Positions 42,372-50,444 of a DNA stretch of 64,000 nt are shown here, piece by piece. A program made the translations under genes and the position numbers. This DNA comes from Cyanobacteria bacterium SZAS LIN-3. GTDB taxonomy: Bacteria; Cyanobacteriota; Vampirovibrionia; Obscuribacterales; Obscuribacteraceae. Where the stretch lies: the NCBI GenBank assembly GCA_018266215.1, contig JAFEAV010000010.1, positions 57,809 through 121,808 of the forward strand. Reading direction: 5' to 3'. A model generated the notes under the pieces. The model made no database searches. It was not told the origin of the DNA and saw only the letters and a list, made by a program, of their open reading frames with translations. How positions within the stretch are numbered: the first letter of the stretch is position 1; each line of letters begins with the position of its first letter.

Positions 42372-43154
42372 CTAAGGCGGTTCACCCAGTCGCATTTTGC
42401 GTCTGTAACGTATGCCCGGGGCCACATCCTTTTCACGAGTCCATGTGGTCCCGGGCTGATTACCAGTTGTCCAGCTGCTTTCATACTGGCAAATATGCCA
42501 GCCGTTCTCGTCTTTTTCCGAGACAATCGGACCATAAGGTCCTGTGTTATTGAGGAAGCCCTCATAGGTATGGAAATACTGACCGGCATAGACGGCGGCG
42601 GCGGCCAGAGGCAAAAATAAAACCGCCCCGGTGATCTTGAAAGCTTTTGATCCCAGAAGCATCACCGCCGCTCCCAGAGCCGGGGTCCAGAAGAAGCACA
42701 GGTCACCCAGAGCGTTCATCTTATCGCCCATCATGCAGTAACCACCGGCAAACTGATTGATGATATAGCCAAAGAAATAAACGCCCAGAACAATCAAATA
42801 ACCGATTGCAACATCGTTTTGAGTCGGGTTTCCGTCACCCCTGGCGGGCTTTTCGGGAGCGTCTACCTCCGGCTCATTCTCATCGTCGGCCTCATCACTG
42901 GCTTCTTCAGTGTCGTCGTCGTCGGACTCCACATCCACAGCCGGAGCCTCAGAGACGGAGCCGGTCTCTGCTTCAGTTTGTAGTGTTTCGGCTTGCTCAA
43001 CAGCGGGCTCAGCTGCGGCTGACACAGGGGCCGGCTCCGGTTCGGCTTCAATCGCCTCGGGAGCAACAAAGGCATGCGGGCCCTCGCCGTCACGCGCCCA
43101 AACGCTCGCCTGCGCATCGATTTTGCCCTCGGCGTCGAGGTTTTCGTCGGTCAA
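42372..43154 (-). CDS. Membrane protein with acidic N-terminal region
   Basis: 260 residues. The first ~110 are disordered and very acidic (SDDDDTEEASDEADDENEPEVD). Three hydrophobic helices lie at ~117-190, and a hydrophilic tail of ~60 residues contains several Trp. The start is a TTG with GGGAG 9 bp upstream. The acidic stretch could bind cations or basic partners. It is first or second in a unit with the CPBP protease gene (stop-to-start gap 22 bp) and converges with the HAD gene. No family recognised. Confidence 0.6.
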   Translation of the reverse strand: MTDENLDAEGKIDAQASVWARDGEGPHAFVAPEAIEAEPEPAPVSAAAEPAVEQAETLQTEAETGSVSEAPAVDVESDDDDTEEASDEADDENEPEVDAPEKPARGDGNPTQNDVAIGYLIVLGVYFFGYIINQFAGGYCMMGDKMNALGDLCFFWTPALGAAVMLLGSKAFKITGAVLFLPLAAAAVYAGQYFHTYEGFLNNTGPYGPIVSEKDENGWHICQYESSWTTGNQPGTTWTREKDVAPGIRYRRKMRLGEPP

Positions 43155-43176
43155 CTGCAGACACTCCCGATTGCTA

Positions 43177-43866
43177 CTAGCCTTTTACTATTAACCAAAG
43201 TAATACAACAACAGCCAGGTCAAAAACAAGCCCATGCCAGAGCATCGGTAAAATGACCGAACCGGTGCGCCGGTACAACCAGGAAAGCAGGAAACCCACC
43301 GAAGCGACAATCATCACCGCCCCGGGCACCAGCCAGGGATTGACGAACAAGCGGACTAGAAGCAAATGCCAGGCGGCAAAGCTGACATTGGTCCAGACGT
43401 AGGGCCAGGTCAAAATTTTGTGATCGCCTTCGGTCAGGTCATTGAGCACCACACCCCGCCAGAAAAGCTCTTCCACAATGGGATTGATGGTGACGAAATA
43501 AACGCTCAGGGGCAAAAGCATCCAGGGTCTAAAACCGCGAATCTCCATAGCCGTGAGCGCATGCTGTTTCTCCAGAATAAAATTGCCGACCAAATGATAA
43601 GCGGTGAAGGTAAAAAGACCAAAGCCGGCGCCAAGGGCGGCGATTGCAAGGATCTGACGCAGCGGCGGCACGATCAGATGCTGCGACCAGCTCCTGCGAC
43701 GCCAGATGATAATGGGAAGCAGGCAACAGGCATGGTAGAGGAAAAAGGTCCCGAAGATGCTGTGAAAGAAATGCAGACCGATGCTCAAAAACATCCAGGG
43801 CAAAAATGTCCAAACGACGACTACCCACTTGTGGCGGCTGAATCCTGGACTGCCCTTTTGTGCCAT
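43177..43866 (-). CDS. CPBP intramembrane metalloprotease (CAAX/Abi family)
   Basis: 229 residues, about six membrane helices. The conserved motifs are all present: EELFWRG (Glu-Glu-x3-Arg), SFAAWHL (His) and a final WHGLVFDLA (His..Asp). This family cleaves near CAAX boxes or within bacteriocin precursors; some members confer bacteriocin immunity, others are linked to envelope functions. The substrate here is unknown. GGGAGAAA precedes the ATG. Confidence 0.85.
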   Translation of the reverse strand: MAQKGSPGFSRHKWVVVVWTFLPWMFLSIGLHFFHSIFGTFFLYHACCLLPIIIWRRRSWSQHLIVPPLRQILAIAALGAGFGLFTFTAYHLVGNFILEKQHALTAMEIRGFRPWMLLPLSVYFVTINPIVEELFWRGVVLNDLTEGDHKILTWPYVWTNVSFAAWHLLLVRLFVNPWLVPGAVMIVASVGFLLSWLYRRTGSVILPMLWHGLVFDLAVVVLLWLIVKG

Positions 43867-43913
43867 TGCTTTCTCCCGAGCCCATTATTGCCGAAAGCAA
43901 AAGCAAAAAAAAG

Positions 43914-44129
43914 CTAGTTTGCCTTATCGTAAATTGACACTGTCGCGTGATGAAAAGGCGAAGACGGCAGGCTGTGTGCCGACTCGTAGTCAAGGCTTTT
44001 CACAGCCAGTAGAGCCACGGCAAACAAGACAATCAAAAACGCAAAACCGAGCGCTACACCCGATGCGTCGAACACTTTTTCCGGTTGGGAAGCAAATTCT
44101 CTCATTTCGTCATATTCACTGGGTAACAT
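43914..44129 (-). CDS. Small one-TM protein, 71 aa
   Basis: From ATG 44129 with AGAGG 6 bp upstream, 71 residues: ~28 polar N-terminal residues, one hydrophobic helix (SGVALGFAFLIVLFAVALLAV), and a soluble tail. A longer frame to 44513 is an antisense-like extension without a start. The stop of Pnkp lies 74 bp upstream, and a TTGGCC..GGCCAA hairpin (44139-44154) sits next to the ribosome site. Function unknown. Confidence 0.55.
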   Translation of the reverse strand: MLPSEYDEMREFASQPEKVFDASGVALGFAFLIVLFAVALLAVKSLDYESAHSLPSSPFHHATVSIYDKAN

Positions 44130-44202
44130 AAATACCTCTTGGCCCGAAGGCCAATTCAAAAAGACTCCAACGCGTGGCGAAGGTTCCCACCCGCTGTGTG
44201 CG

Positions 44203-46776
44203 TTAGAGCCTGGGATCGACCGGCTCGCTTTCCATTGCCAGAACCCCGAAAACACACTCATGCACCCTGTAGAGCGGCTCACGCGCGACAAAGCGCTCCA
44301 GAGCTTCCAGTCCCAGGGCAAACTCCCGCAGCGCCAGTGAGCGCTTGACCGCAAGCGAACGTCGGCGGAGCTTCTCCAGATGCTCGGGAGTGGTGTATTC
44401 GGGGCCATAAATAATACGCAGATACTCGCGTCCGCGACATTTGATAGCCGGCTGCAAGAGACCCTTATTGCCGTAAGTGATGAAATCCATGGGTTTAACC
44501 ACCATGCCTTCACCGCCCGCTCCGGTCAAATCGAGCCACCAATCAACGGCGGCGGCCACACTGCCGGCATCGGCCAGTTCGACAAATTTATGTCTGGTGG
44601 CGGTGATGATGGGCTCGTCCACCTGTGCCAGACGGGCCAGTTCTTCCATGTGCCAGGCGTGGTTTTTGTCGGTGTGCACGGCCCCTTCGGTGGCCATCAG
44701 ATGAAAGGGCGCCACCTTAACGTCTTCAATGCCGCGCACCGGCCAGCAGTAACGGCGGTAGGCCGCGGTAAATTGATCGACCATGGCCCGGCGTTCGATA
44801 AATCTGTCGCCCAGATCGCCGATATCCAGCCCGCGCGCTCGCGCCCGCGCCAGAGCCTCGGACGAAGCCGTGAGCGCCACACCACCGGCGGTGCCTACAG
44901 CGGCGTACTGATCGCGCAGAAGCTCCTGCGCTTTCAGAGACCAGGGCATGATTTCGCAATCAAGCAAAATCCACTCCGTATCAAATCTTTCCCAGATATT
45001 TGCCCGGGTGCAGGCTCGACTGAGGCGGTCTAAAAACTCGGCCTCCATTGCTTTGTCGTTAAAAAACGGCCTGCCAGTGCGGCTGCAGCACATACCGAAA
45101 GTTTTCTCATTGACGCCAAAGCGCTTCCCGGGAACAGAATCGTCCTTGCAAACAATAAGCACGGCCCGGGAGCCCATGTGCTTTTCCTCACAGATCACAC
45201 TGCCCACACCCTTGTCGCGGAAGTGGTTAAAAGCCTCGATCGGATGCTCCAGATAGCCCTCCAGCTGTGTCGTTTCGGTAGGCGACATGGTTGGCGGCAA
45301 ATAAATCAACCACTGCGGATTAGCGGCAAAACGGCTCATTATCTCAAGGGCGGCGATGGAATTTTCCTCGCGCACCATGACATTGCGCATCAAACGCGTC
45401 TCAATGATGCGCTTGCCTGACACATCCTCAATATCGAGCATGTCATCCTGTCCCCGTTCAAGCGGGGCAGGATGCAAAAACAATGGCTTGCTGGGCTCGT
45501 AATAAACTCGGGCAGCCGGAACACTGACCAGTTCTTTTTCCGGATAGCGCAGAGCGGTGAGCTTACCGCCAAAAACACAGCCGGTATCCAGGCAGATTGT
45601 ACGATTGATCCACTCAGCCTGCGCCACCGGCGTGTGGCCGTAAACCACGTGGGCCCGGCCGCGATATTCGGCCGCCCAGTTAAAGCGCACCGGCAGGCCA
45701 TATTCATCGGTCTCACCGGTTGTTTCACCATAGAGGGCAAACTCGCGCACGCGCCCGGAACCGCGCCCCTGGTAGGCTTCCTTCATGCCGGCATGGGCCA
45801 CGACTAGGTTGCCTTTGTCCAGCACATAATGACTGACAAGACTGTCGACAAAATTGACGATCTGAGTCTTCAACTCCTCGCGCTCGGGAGCGAGCTGTTC
45901 AAGGGACTCCGGCAAACCGTGGGTGAGACGCACATCGCGCCCCTTAAACTTTTTCATCAGTTTGACGTCGTGATTGCCCGGCACACAGAGAGCCGTGCCG
46001 CCGGCAACCATGCTCATCACCAGCTTCAAAACTTCAGGCGTTTTAGGTCCGCGATCGCAGAGATCGCCTAAAAATATTACCTTACGACCGGCGGGAGCGG
46101 AGACACTAAATGTTTCGCTGGCAAAGTATTGTTCTGCCGCTTCGGCATCCGCCCTGCGCTTTATGGAATAGCCGAGTTTGATCAGGAGCCCTTCCAGCTC
46201 GTCGTAGCAGCCGTGGATATCACCGATGATATCGAAGGGGCCGCTCTCATGCTGCAAATTGTTCCAGAGTTTCTGCCGCTCGATTTCGACATTGTCGATG
46301 TCTTCTTCATTGACGACAAAAACATGGCGGAAGCCTTCTTTCTCCAGACCACGCAAACCGCGCTTCAGTTGCTGACTCTGGATGCGTATCACATGCTCGC
46401 CAAAATCACGGTCCTGACGCGCCTTATTTCTGTCCTGACAGGTGCGCGGCGAAGTGTTTAAAACAATGGCCACCGGCAGACAATCGTGGGCGCGCGCCAG
46501 GGCCACCAGCGGTTTGCGTGACTCGGGCTGGACATTGGTGGCATCGACCACCGTTAACCTGGCCGCATCCAGTCGTTTGGCGGCAATATAGTGCAGGACG
46601 TCAAAAGCGTCTCTGGTAGCGGCCTGATCATTTTCATCATCGCTGACCAGACCGCGACAAAAATCGGACGAGATCACCTCGGTCGGCTTAAAATGCTTGC
46701 GCGCAAAGGTCGACTTACCCGAGCCAGACGTGCCGATAAGCACTACCAGAGAGAGTTCCGGGATTTTGATCTTCAT
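44203..46776 (-). CDS. pnkp: Polynucleotide kinase-phosphatase-ligase (bacterial Pnkp)
   Basis: 857 residues, the family size. Three enzyme domains in order: a 5'-polynucleotide kinase with P-loop GTSGSGKS (15-22); a calcineurin-type 2',3'-phosphatase from ~180 (DIIGDIHGCYDE, CVPGNHDVKL); and an RNA-ligase-type adenylyltransferase from ~460 with the nucleotidyl lysine in EEKHMGSRAVLIV. Pnkp heals and seals RNA cut by ribotoxins. The ligase step needs Hen1, which is encoded directly upstream: its stop and this ATG overlap (ATGA). I chose ATG 46776 over a TTG at 46782 for that reason. Confidence 0.95.
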   Translation of the reverse strand: MKIKIPELSLVVLIGTSGSGKSTFARKHFKPTEVISSDFCRGLVSDDENDQAATRDAFDVLHYIAAKRLDAARLTVVDATNVQPESRKPLVALARAHDCLPVAIVLNTSPRTCQDRNKARQDRDFGEHVIRIQSQQLKRGLRGLEKEGFRHVFVVNEEDIDNVEIERQKLWNNLQHESGPFDIIGDIHGCYDELEGLLIKLGYSIKRRADAEAAEQYFASETFSVSAPAGRKVIFLGDLCDRGPKTPEVLKLVMSMVAGGTALCVPGNHDVKLMKKFKGRDVRLTHGLPESLEQLAPEREELKTQIVNFVDSLVSHYVLDKGNLVVAHAGMKEAYQGRGSGRVREFALYGETTGETDEYGLPVRFNWAAEYRGRAHVVYGHTPVAQAEWINRTICLDTGCVFGGKLTALRYPEKELVSVPAARVYYEPSKPLFLHPAPLERGQDDMLDIEDVSGKRIIETRLMRNVMVREENSIAALEIMSRFAANPQWLIYLPPTMSPTETTQLEGYLEHPIEAFNHFRDKGVGSVICEEKHMGSRAVLIVCKDDSVPGKRFGVNEKTFGMCCSRTGRPFFNDKAMEAEFLDRLSRACTRANIWERFDTEWILLDCEIMPWSLKAQELLRDQYAAVGTAGGVALTASSEALARARARGLDIGDLGDRFIERRAMVDQFTAAYRRYCWPVRGIEDVKVAPFHLMATEGAVHTDKNHAWHMEELARLAQVDEPIITATRHKFVELADAGSVAAAVDWWLDLTGAGGEGMVVKPMDFITYGNKGLLQPAIKCRGREYLRIIYGPEYTTPEHLEKLRRRSLAVKRSLALREFALGLEALERFVAREPLYRVHECVFGVLAMESEPVDPRL

Positions 46777-48203
46777 CGGCAAAATACCCCCATCTGCGTG
46801 GGCGGACCGAGCACTTCGTCTTCTTCACCGACCGGTCTGAACTCTACGCTATAGCCGTAGCGCGCAGCCACAGCCTCTGCCCAGGAGCGAAATTCAGCCC
46901 GGGTCCATTCAAAACGATGGTCATTGTGACGCAACTTACCGGCGGGCAAAGTCTCAAATTTAGCATTGTATTCAACGTTAGGTGTCGTGAGGATAACGGC
47001 CATGGGTCTGGCATATTGAAAAACCACACGCTCAAAGGACGTCAGTCTAAACGGATCCAGATGCTCAATCACTTCGATGCAGGTAGCCGCATCGAAGCCT
47101 TCCATGCGCTTATCTTTATACGTCAGAGAGCCCTGAATCAGCTCGATCCGCTCTTTCTGGCGGTCATGCAATTCATCTATATTGAGTCTGTCGTGGGCAA
47201 TCTCCAGAGCGCGGTAAGAAACATCAACTCCCACCATTTTCTCAATGGCACTGACCTTCCACAGCACTTTCAAGAGCTTACCCTCACCGCAGCCAAGGTC
47301 AATGACGCGGCGCGCGCCAATGGCCTTGAGAGCATCAACAACAGACTCAAGGCGCTGTTCGTTGAGAGTAATTTTCCTGCCCGGCTCCGAGGGCGACTCG
47401 GCCACAACACCGGCCTCCAGTGCCTCTTCCGCCGTCGACTGCTTCTCCTCCACCTCATCTTGATCGTCTGCATCATCAACCAGACGCGCCAGGGCCTCGC
47501 GCGCCAGACTGCGCCGACGACGCAAATAACGATGAGCGATTTTTTCCTTGAGCGGATGAGAAGCCAACCAGCCCTGCCCGTGGCGGATCAATTTTTCCAT
47601 CTCCTCCGGCCCGATAAAATAGTGCTTGGCGTTATCGAGCACCGGAATGAGCACGTAGAGATGAGCGAGAAGCTCGCTCAAACGCTTCACTCCGCGCAGG
47701 GTTAGAGTGTAATAAGGACTGTCTCCCCACTCTCTAAATTTATCATCGGCCAGATGACGAACGGCCTCCACCTCATAGCCGAGCGGTTCAAAGAGACCGG
47801 TCAAAAAACCAGCCGATTCGCGGCAGGGCAAAAGAGCAATAGTGGCCTCCAGCGGTATCGCTGTGTCCACCAGCTCCGGCCTCGCCTCACACTTACCGGA
47901 CAGAGCCGAGCGAAAAACCTGGGCAATTGCCACACTAAAAAAAGAAGAAGCGACATAGGGCCTGTCGTTGACGTATTGCTCCAGGGGCATGTTGTCACGC
48001 GAGCCCTTGTCGCGGCGCACCAGGCCGATAGGATCGACTTCCAGCAACAGGGCCACCTGGCAGCGCTCGGCGCCGGCCTCGGGATAAAAGACCCGAGCCG
48101 TGCCGAAAGGCAGGTCAAAACTCTGCACATTGTCGGGGTTTTTGTGCAGAAGGAAACCCAGGTCAGTAGCCGGGCTATGTGTGGTGGCGATTGTCAGAAG
48201 CAT
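46773..48203 (-). CDS. hen1: 3'-terminal RNA ribose 2'-O-methyltransferase Hen1
   Basis: 476 residues. The N-terminal ~230 residues form the ligase-activating domain seen in bacterial Hen1 (begins LLTIATTHSPATDLGFLLHKNP). The C-terminal methyltransferase has VIDLGCGEGKLLKVL (SAM loop) and the metal site CIEVIEHLD plus RHNDHRFEW. It methylates the 2'-OH at the repaired 3' end so the junction cannot be cut again, and its N-domain activates Pnkp ligase. An acidic linker (DDADDQDEVEEKQ) separates the halves. The gene starts 2 bp after the ureohydrolase stop and overlaps Pnkp. Confidence 0.95.
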   Translation of the reverse strand: MLLTIATTHSPATDLGFLLHKNPDNVQSFDLPFGTARVFYPEAGAERCQVALLLEVDPIGLVRRDKGSRDNMPLEQYVNDRPYVASSFFSVAIAQVFRSALSGKCEARPELVDTAIPLEATIALLPCRESAGFLTGLFEPLGYEVEAVRHLADDKFREWGDSPYYTLTLRGVKRLSELLAHLYVLIPVLDNAKHYFIGPEEMEKLIRHGQGWLASHPLKEKIAHRYLRRRRSLAREALARLVDDADDQDEVEEKQSTAEEALEAGVVAESPSEPGRKITLNEQRLESVVDALKAIGARRVIDLGCGEGKLLKVLWKVSAIEKMVGVDVSYRALEIAHDRLNIDELHDRQKERIELIQGSLTYKDKRMEGFDAATCIEVIEHLDPFRLTSFERVVFQYARPMAVILTTPNVEYNAKFETLPAGKLRHNDHRFEWTRAEFRSWAEAVAARYGYSVEFRPVGEEDEVLGPPTQMGVFCR

Positions 48204-48205
48204 TT

Positions 48206-49255
48206 CTAAGCCCTGCCGCTGGACCTGGCCGCCAGATTAGCCATGCGATAGAGCAAACGCGCGCCGACATTGGCGTCCCATTCGTCCTCATCACCCGGCG
48301 CCACTTCGTTCAGGTCAAAGCCGATGATTTTGCGGCCACTTAGCATGACCTGTTTGATCACATAGAGCGCCTGCTCAAACTCCAGGCCACCTGGCACCGG
48401 TGTACCGGTGTGGGGGCAGAGTTTGGGATCGAGGCCGTCCACGTCGAAGCTGACATAAACTTCGGCGGGCAGCTGACTGACTATGTCGTCGCAGACTTGC
48501 TTCCAGGTTTCACCCTCAAAAATCCGAGCGCGGATATCGCGATCGTAATAAGTGACGACCCGACCTTTGCTGTCGCGAATCAGCTGAGCTTCCTGCTCAC
48601 AGTAATCACGGATGCCCACCTGCACCAGCTTGCTGACGTGCTTTTCTTTGAGCACATTGAACATGATCGAAGCATGGGAATAGATAAAACCCTCGTAGGC
48701 ATCACGCAGATCGGCGTGCGCATCAAAGTGCAAAATGCCAAAATCGCTGTGGTATTTACCCAGGGCCCGCACCAGACCGAGCGGAGTACTGTGGTCGCCC
48801 CCGACTACAGCGGCCATTTTACCGGCGGCCAGGACTTCCTCGCAGCGAGCCTGGACAGTATTATTCATGGTCAAACAACCGGCGTTGATCTGCTCCAGCA
48901 GCTCGGCCATGGCCGGTTCTTCAGCCGGCGTCAGACCCTCTTCCAGCATGCCGATATAGCGCTCGGCCAGGGGGCGCAGGCGAGCGTTGAGAGCCGGCAA
49001 TTCTTCGGCAGTCTCGGCCAGTGCCAGGCCAATCTTCCAGGCATCGGGGACGTCGGGATCAAAAAGATCCACCTGAAAGGACGCGTCCAGGATGGCCCGC
49101 GGCCCCTCTGCTGTGCCGGCATTGTAGGAGACGGTAACTTCCCAGGGGACCGGGACGATGACAATCTGCGCGCTCTTCTGGTCAAAGGGCAGGCCGTATA
49201 TATTGGCGATTTTTTGCCCGATACTGTTGGGGTCAAAATTTACTGTTTCGGTCAT
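48206..49255 (-). CDS. speB: Agmatinase/arginase-family ureohydrolase
   Basis: 349 residues. The binuclear manganese site is intact: VGGDHST, HFDAHADLRD, YSHAS and VSFDVDGLDP, with NEVAPGDEDEWD near the end. It hydrolyses a guanidine group to urea; agmatinase is the usual default, but arginase or related activities (for example guanidinobutyrase) cannot be excluded. A long insert lies at residues ~75-120. GAGAAG precedes the ATG. It is the first gene of the unit with hen1 and pnkp, an unexpected pairing of polyamine/arginine metabolism with RNA repair. Confidence 0.9.
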   Translation of the reverse strand: MTETVNFDPNSIGQKIANIYGLPFDQKSAQIVIVPVPWEVTVSYNAGTAEGPRAILDASFQVDLFDPDVPDAWKIGLALAETAEELPALNARLRPLAERYIGMLEEGLTPAEEPAMAELLEQINAGCLTMNNTVQARCEEVLAAGKMAAVVGGDHSTPLGLVRALGKYHSDFGILHFDAHADLRDAYEGFIYSHASIMFNVLKEKHVSKLVQVGIRDYCEQEAQLIRDSKGRVVTYYDRDIRARIFEGETWKQVCDDIVSQLPAEVYVSFDVDGLDPKLCPHTGTPVPGGLEFEQALYVIKQVMLSGRKIIGFDLNEVAPGDEDEWDANVGARLLYRMANLAARSSGRA

Positions 49256-49382
49256 TGTGCTTCTCTGTCATTTATTCAGGTCAATGATAGAACAACACTG
49301 CCCGGGCCGCGCCCCCGGATCAGGCAAGCAAATATATATTGTAATTATCTCCCCGGCCCCGACCCGTCGGACCGGGCCACAA

Positions 49383-50444
49383 CTAGCGTCGGCTCTCGGT
49401 AAAGGTGATTCGATGATCGACGCCGTAGTCGGAGACGTACTTACCGCCCCGCAAAACCCAGCGCGGTGTGCGGGGAGCCGAGCCCTGCTCCCAGACCCAG
49501 ACGGCGTAGTTCTGGAAGCTGGTATTGTTCTGGATATAATTGGCCGGAATAACGAAACATTTTTCACCGCCGAAGGGCTCCACTTCGATCCAACCGACAT
49601 CGGGAAGGTAAACTTCGCCCCAGACGTGTCCATTGGTGTAATCGTTGCGTGACTGATCGATGTCGCTGTTGCCGGTGGGGAAGTGCAAATTAAGGCCCTT
49701 GACCGGACGCCAGGGGATCTGCGCCGCCGTGCACAGTGCGCCAAACACAGTAGCCAGGTGCAAACAATGACCGCGCCTGGCGGTCAAAATGCCGACCACA
49801 TCATCACCCGGCGTGGTCACCGAAGCGTCATAGGTAAAATTTTCCTTGAGCCATTTGCTGAATTCAATAATCGTATCCACCGGCTGCTTATTGTATTTAA
49901 GCCGGTCACAAAGGAGCGATACCTCGGTCGACTGAGTGGGGAAATTGACTTTGTTTTCGGCGGCATAGCGCAAAATATCCGACCAGATCAGATGGCAGGT
50001 GGAAGGATCAAAACGCCTGTCGGGAGAAACCACCCGAAACTCGGAGATATAGTGAATTTCCTGATTGGGTAACTGACCATTTTTGCTGTTCCACAATATG
50101 TGTGTGGAGCGCTTGTCGTTCTCGGCCTCCAAGATACTGCCGGCCGGCTGGGCATGCTGGTCGAGAGTGCCGTAAGGACTTGCCATCTGACTCCACGGGC
50201 GGTGCGTAGGCAGGGCATGCCAGACCCGCACATTGATGCATCGGGGACCGGTCGCCGGTGCCCGAACAGTAGTATCCATGCGCACCGAATAAATTTTAAA
50301 ATTGCTGGTCGTCAGCCCGCGAGGCGTGCTTTCGGCTGCCCGGGCGGCCCCATCATCAAAGCCGAGGGCGAGCGTCAAAAGGCAGAGCGCAGCAGCAAAT
50401 CCAAACAATAATCGACCGGCCCGAGACCGCCATAGTGCCAGCAC
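49383..50444 (-). CDS. Exported transglutaminase-like protein
   Basis: 353 residues from GTG 50444 (AGGAG 7 bp upstream) with a signal peptide (LLFGFAAALCLLTLALGF). The papain-like transglutaminase core has ARRGHCLHLATVF (Cys227) and NGHVWGEVYLP (His273), but where the family shows WxxVDP it has WIEVEPF, so the third residue would be Glu289. That could lower activity or be a conservative swap. Likely a periplasmic protease or cross-linking enzyme. It starts one base after the stop of the Tat-exported protein and is probably its operon partner. Confidence 0.82.
   Translation of the reverse strand: MLALWRSRAGRLLFGFAAALCLLTLALGFDDGAARAAESTPRGLTTSNFKIYSVRMDTTVRAPATGPRCINVRVWHALPTHRPWSQMASPYGTLDQHAQPAGSILEAENDKRSTHILWNSKNGQLPNQEIHYISEFRVVSPDRRFDPSTCHLIWSDILRYAAENKVNFPTQSTEVSLLCDRLKYNKQPVDTIIEFSKWLKENFTYDASVTTPGDDVVGILTARRGHCLHLATVFGALCTAAQIPWRPVKGLNLHFPTGNSDIDQSRNDYTNGHVWGEVYLPDVGWIEVEPFGGEKCFVIPANYIQNNTSFQNYAVWVWEQGSAPRTPRWVLRGGKYVSDYGVDHRITFTESRR

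Noticed and set aside
44139..44154. Terminator TTGGCC..GGCCAA between pnkp and the small membrane gene
   Set aside because: No T-run follows, and it sits directly beside the ribosome site of the small gene.
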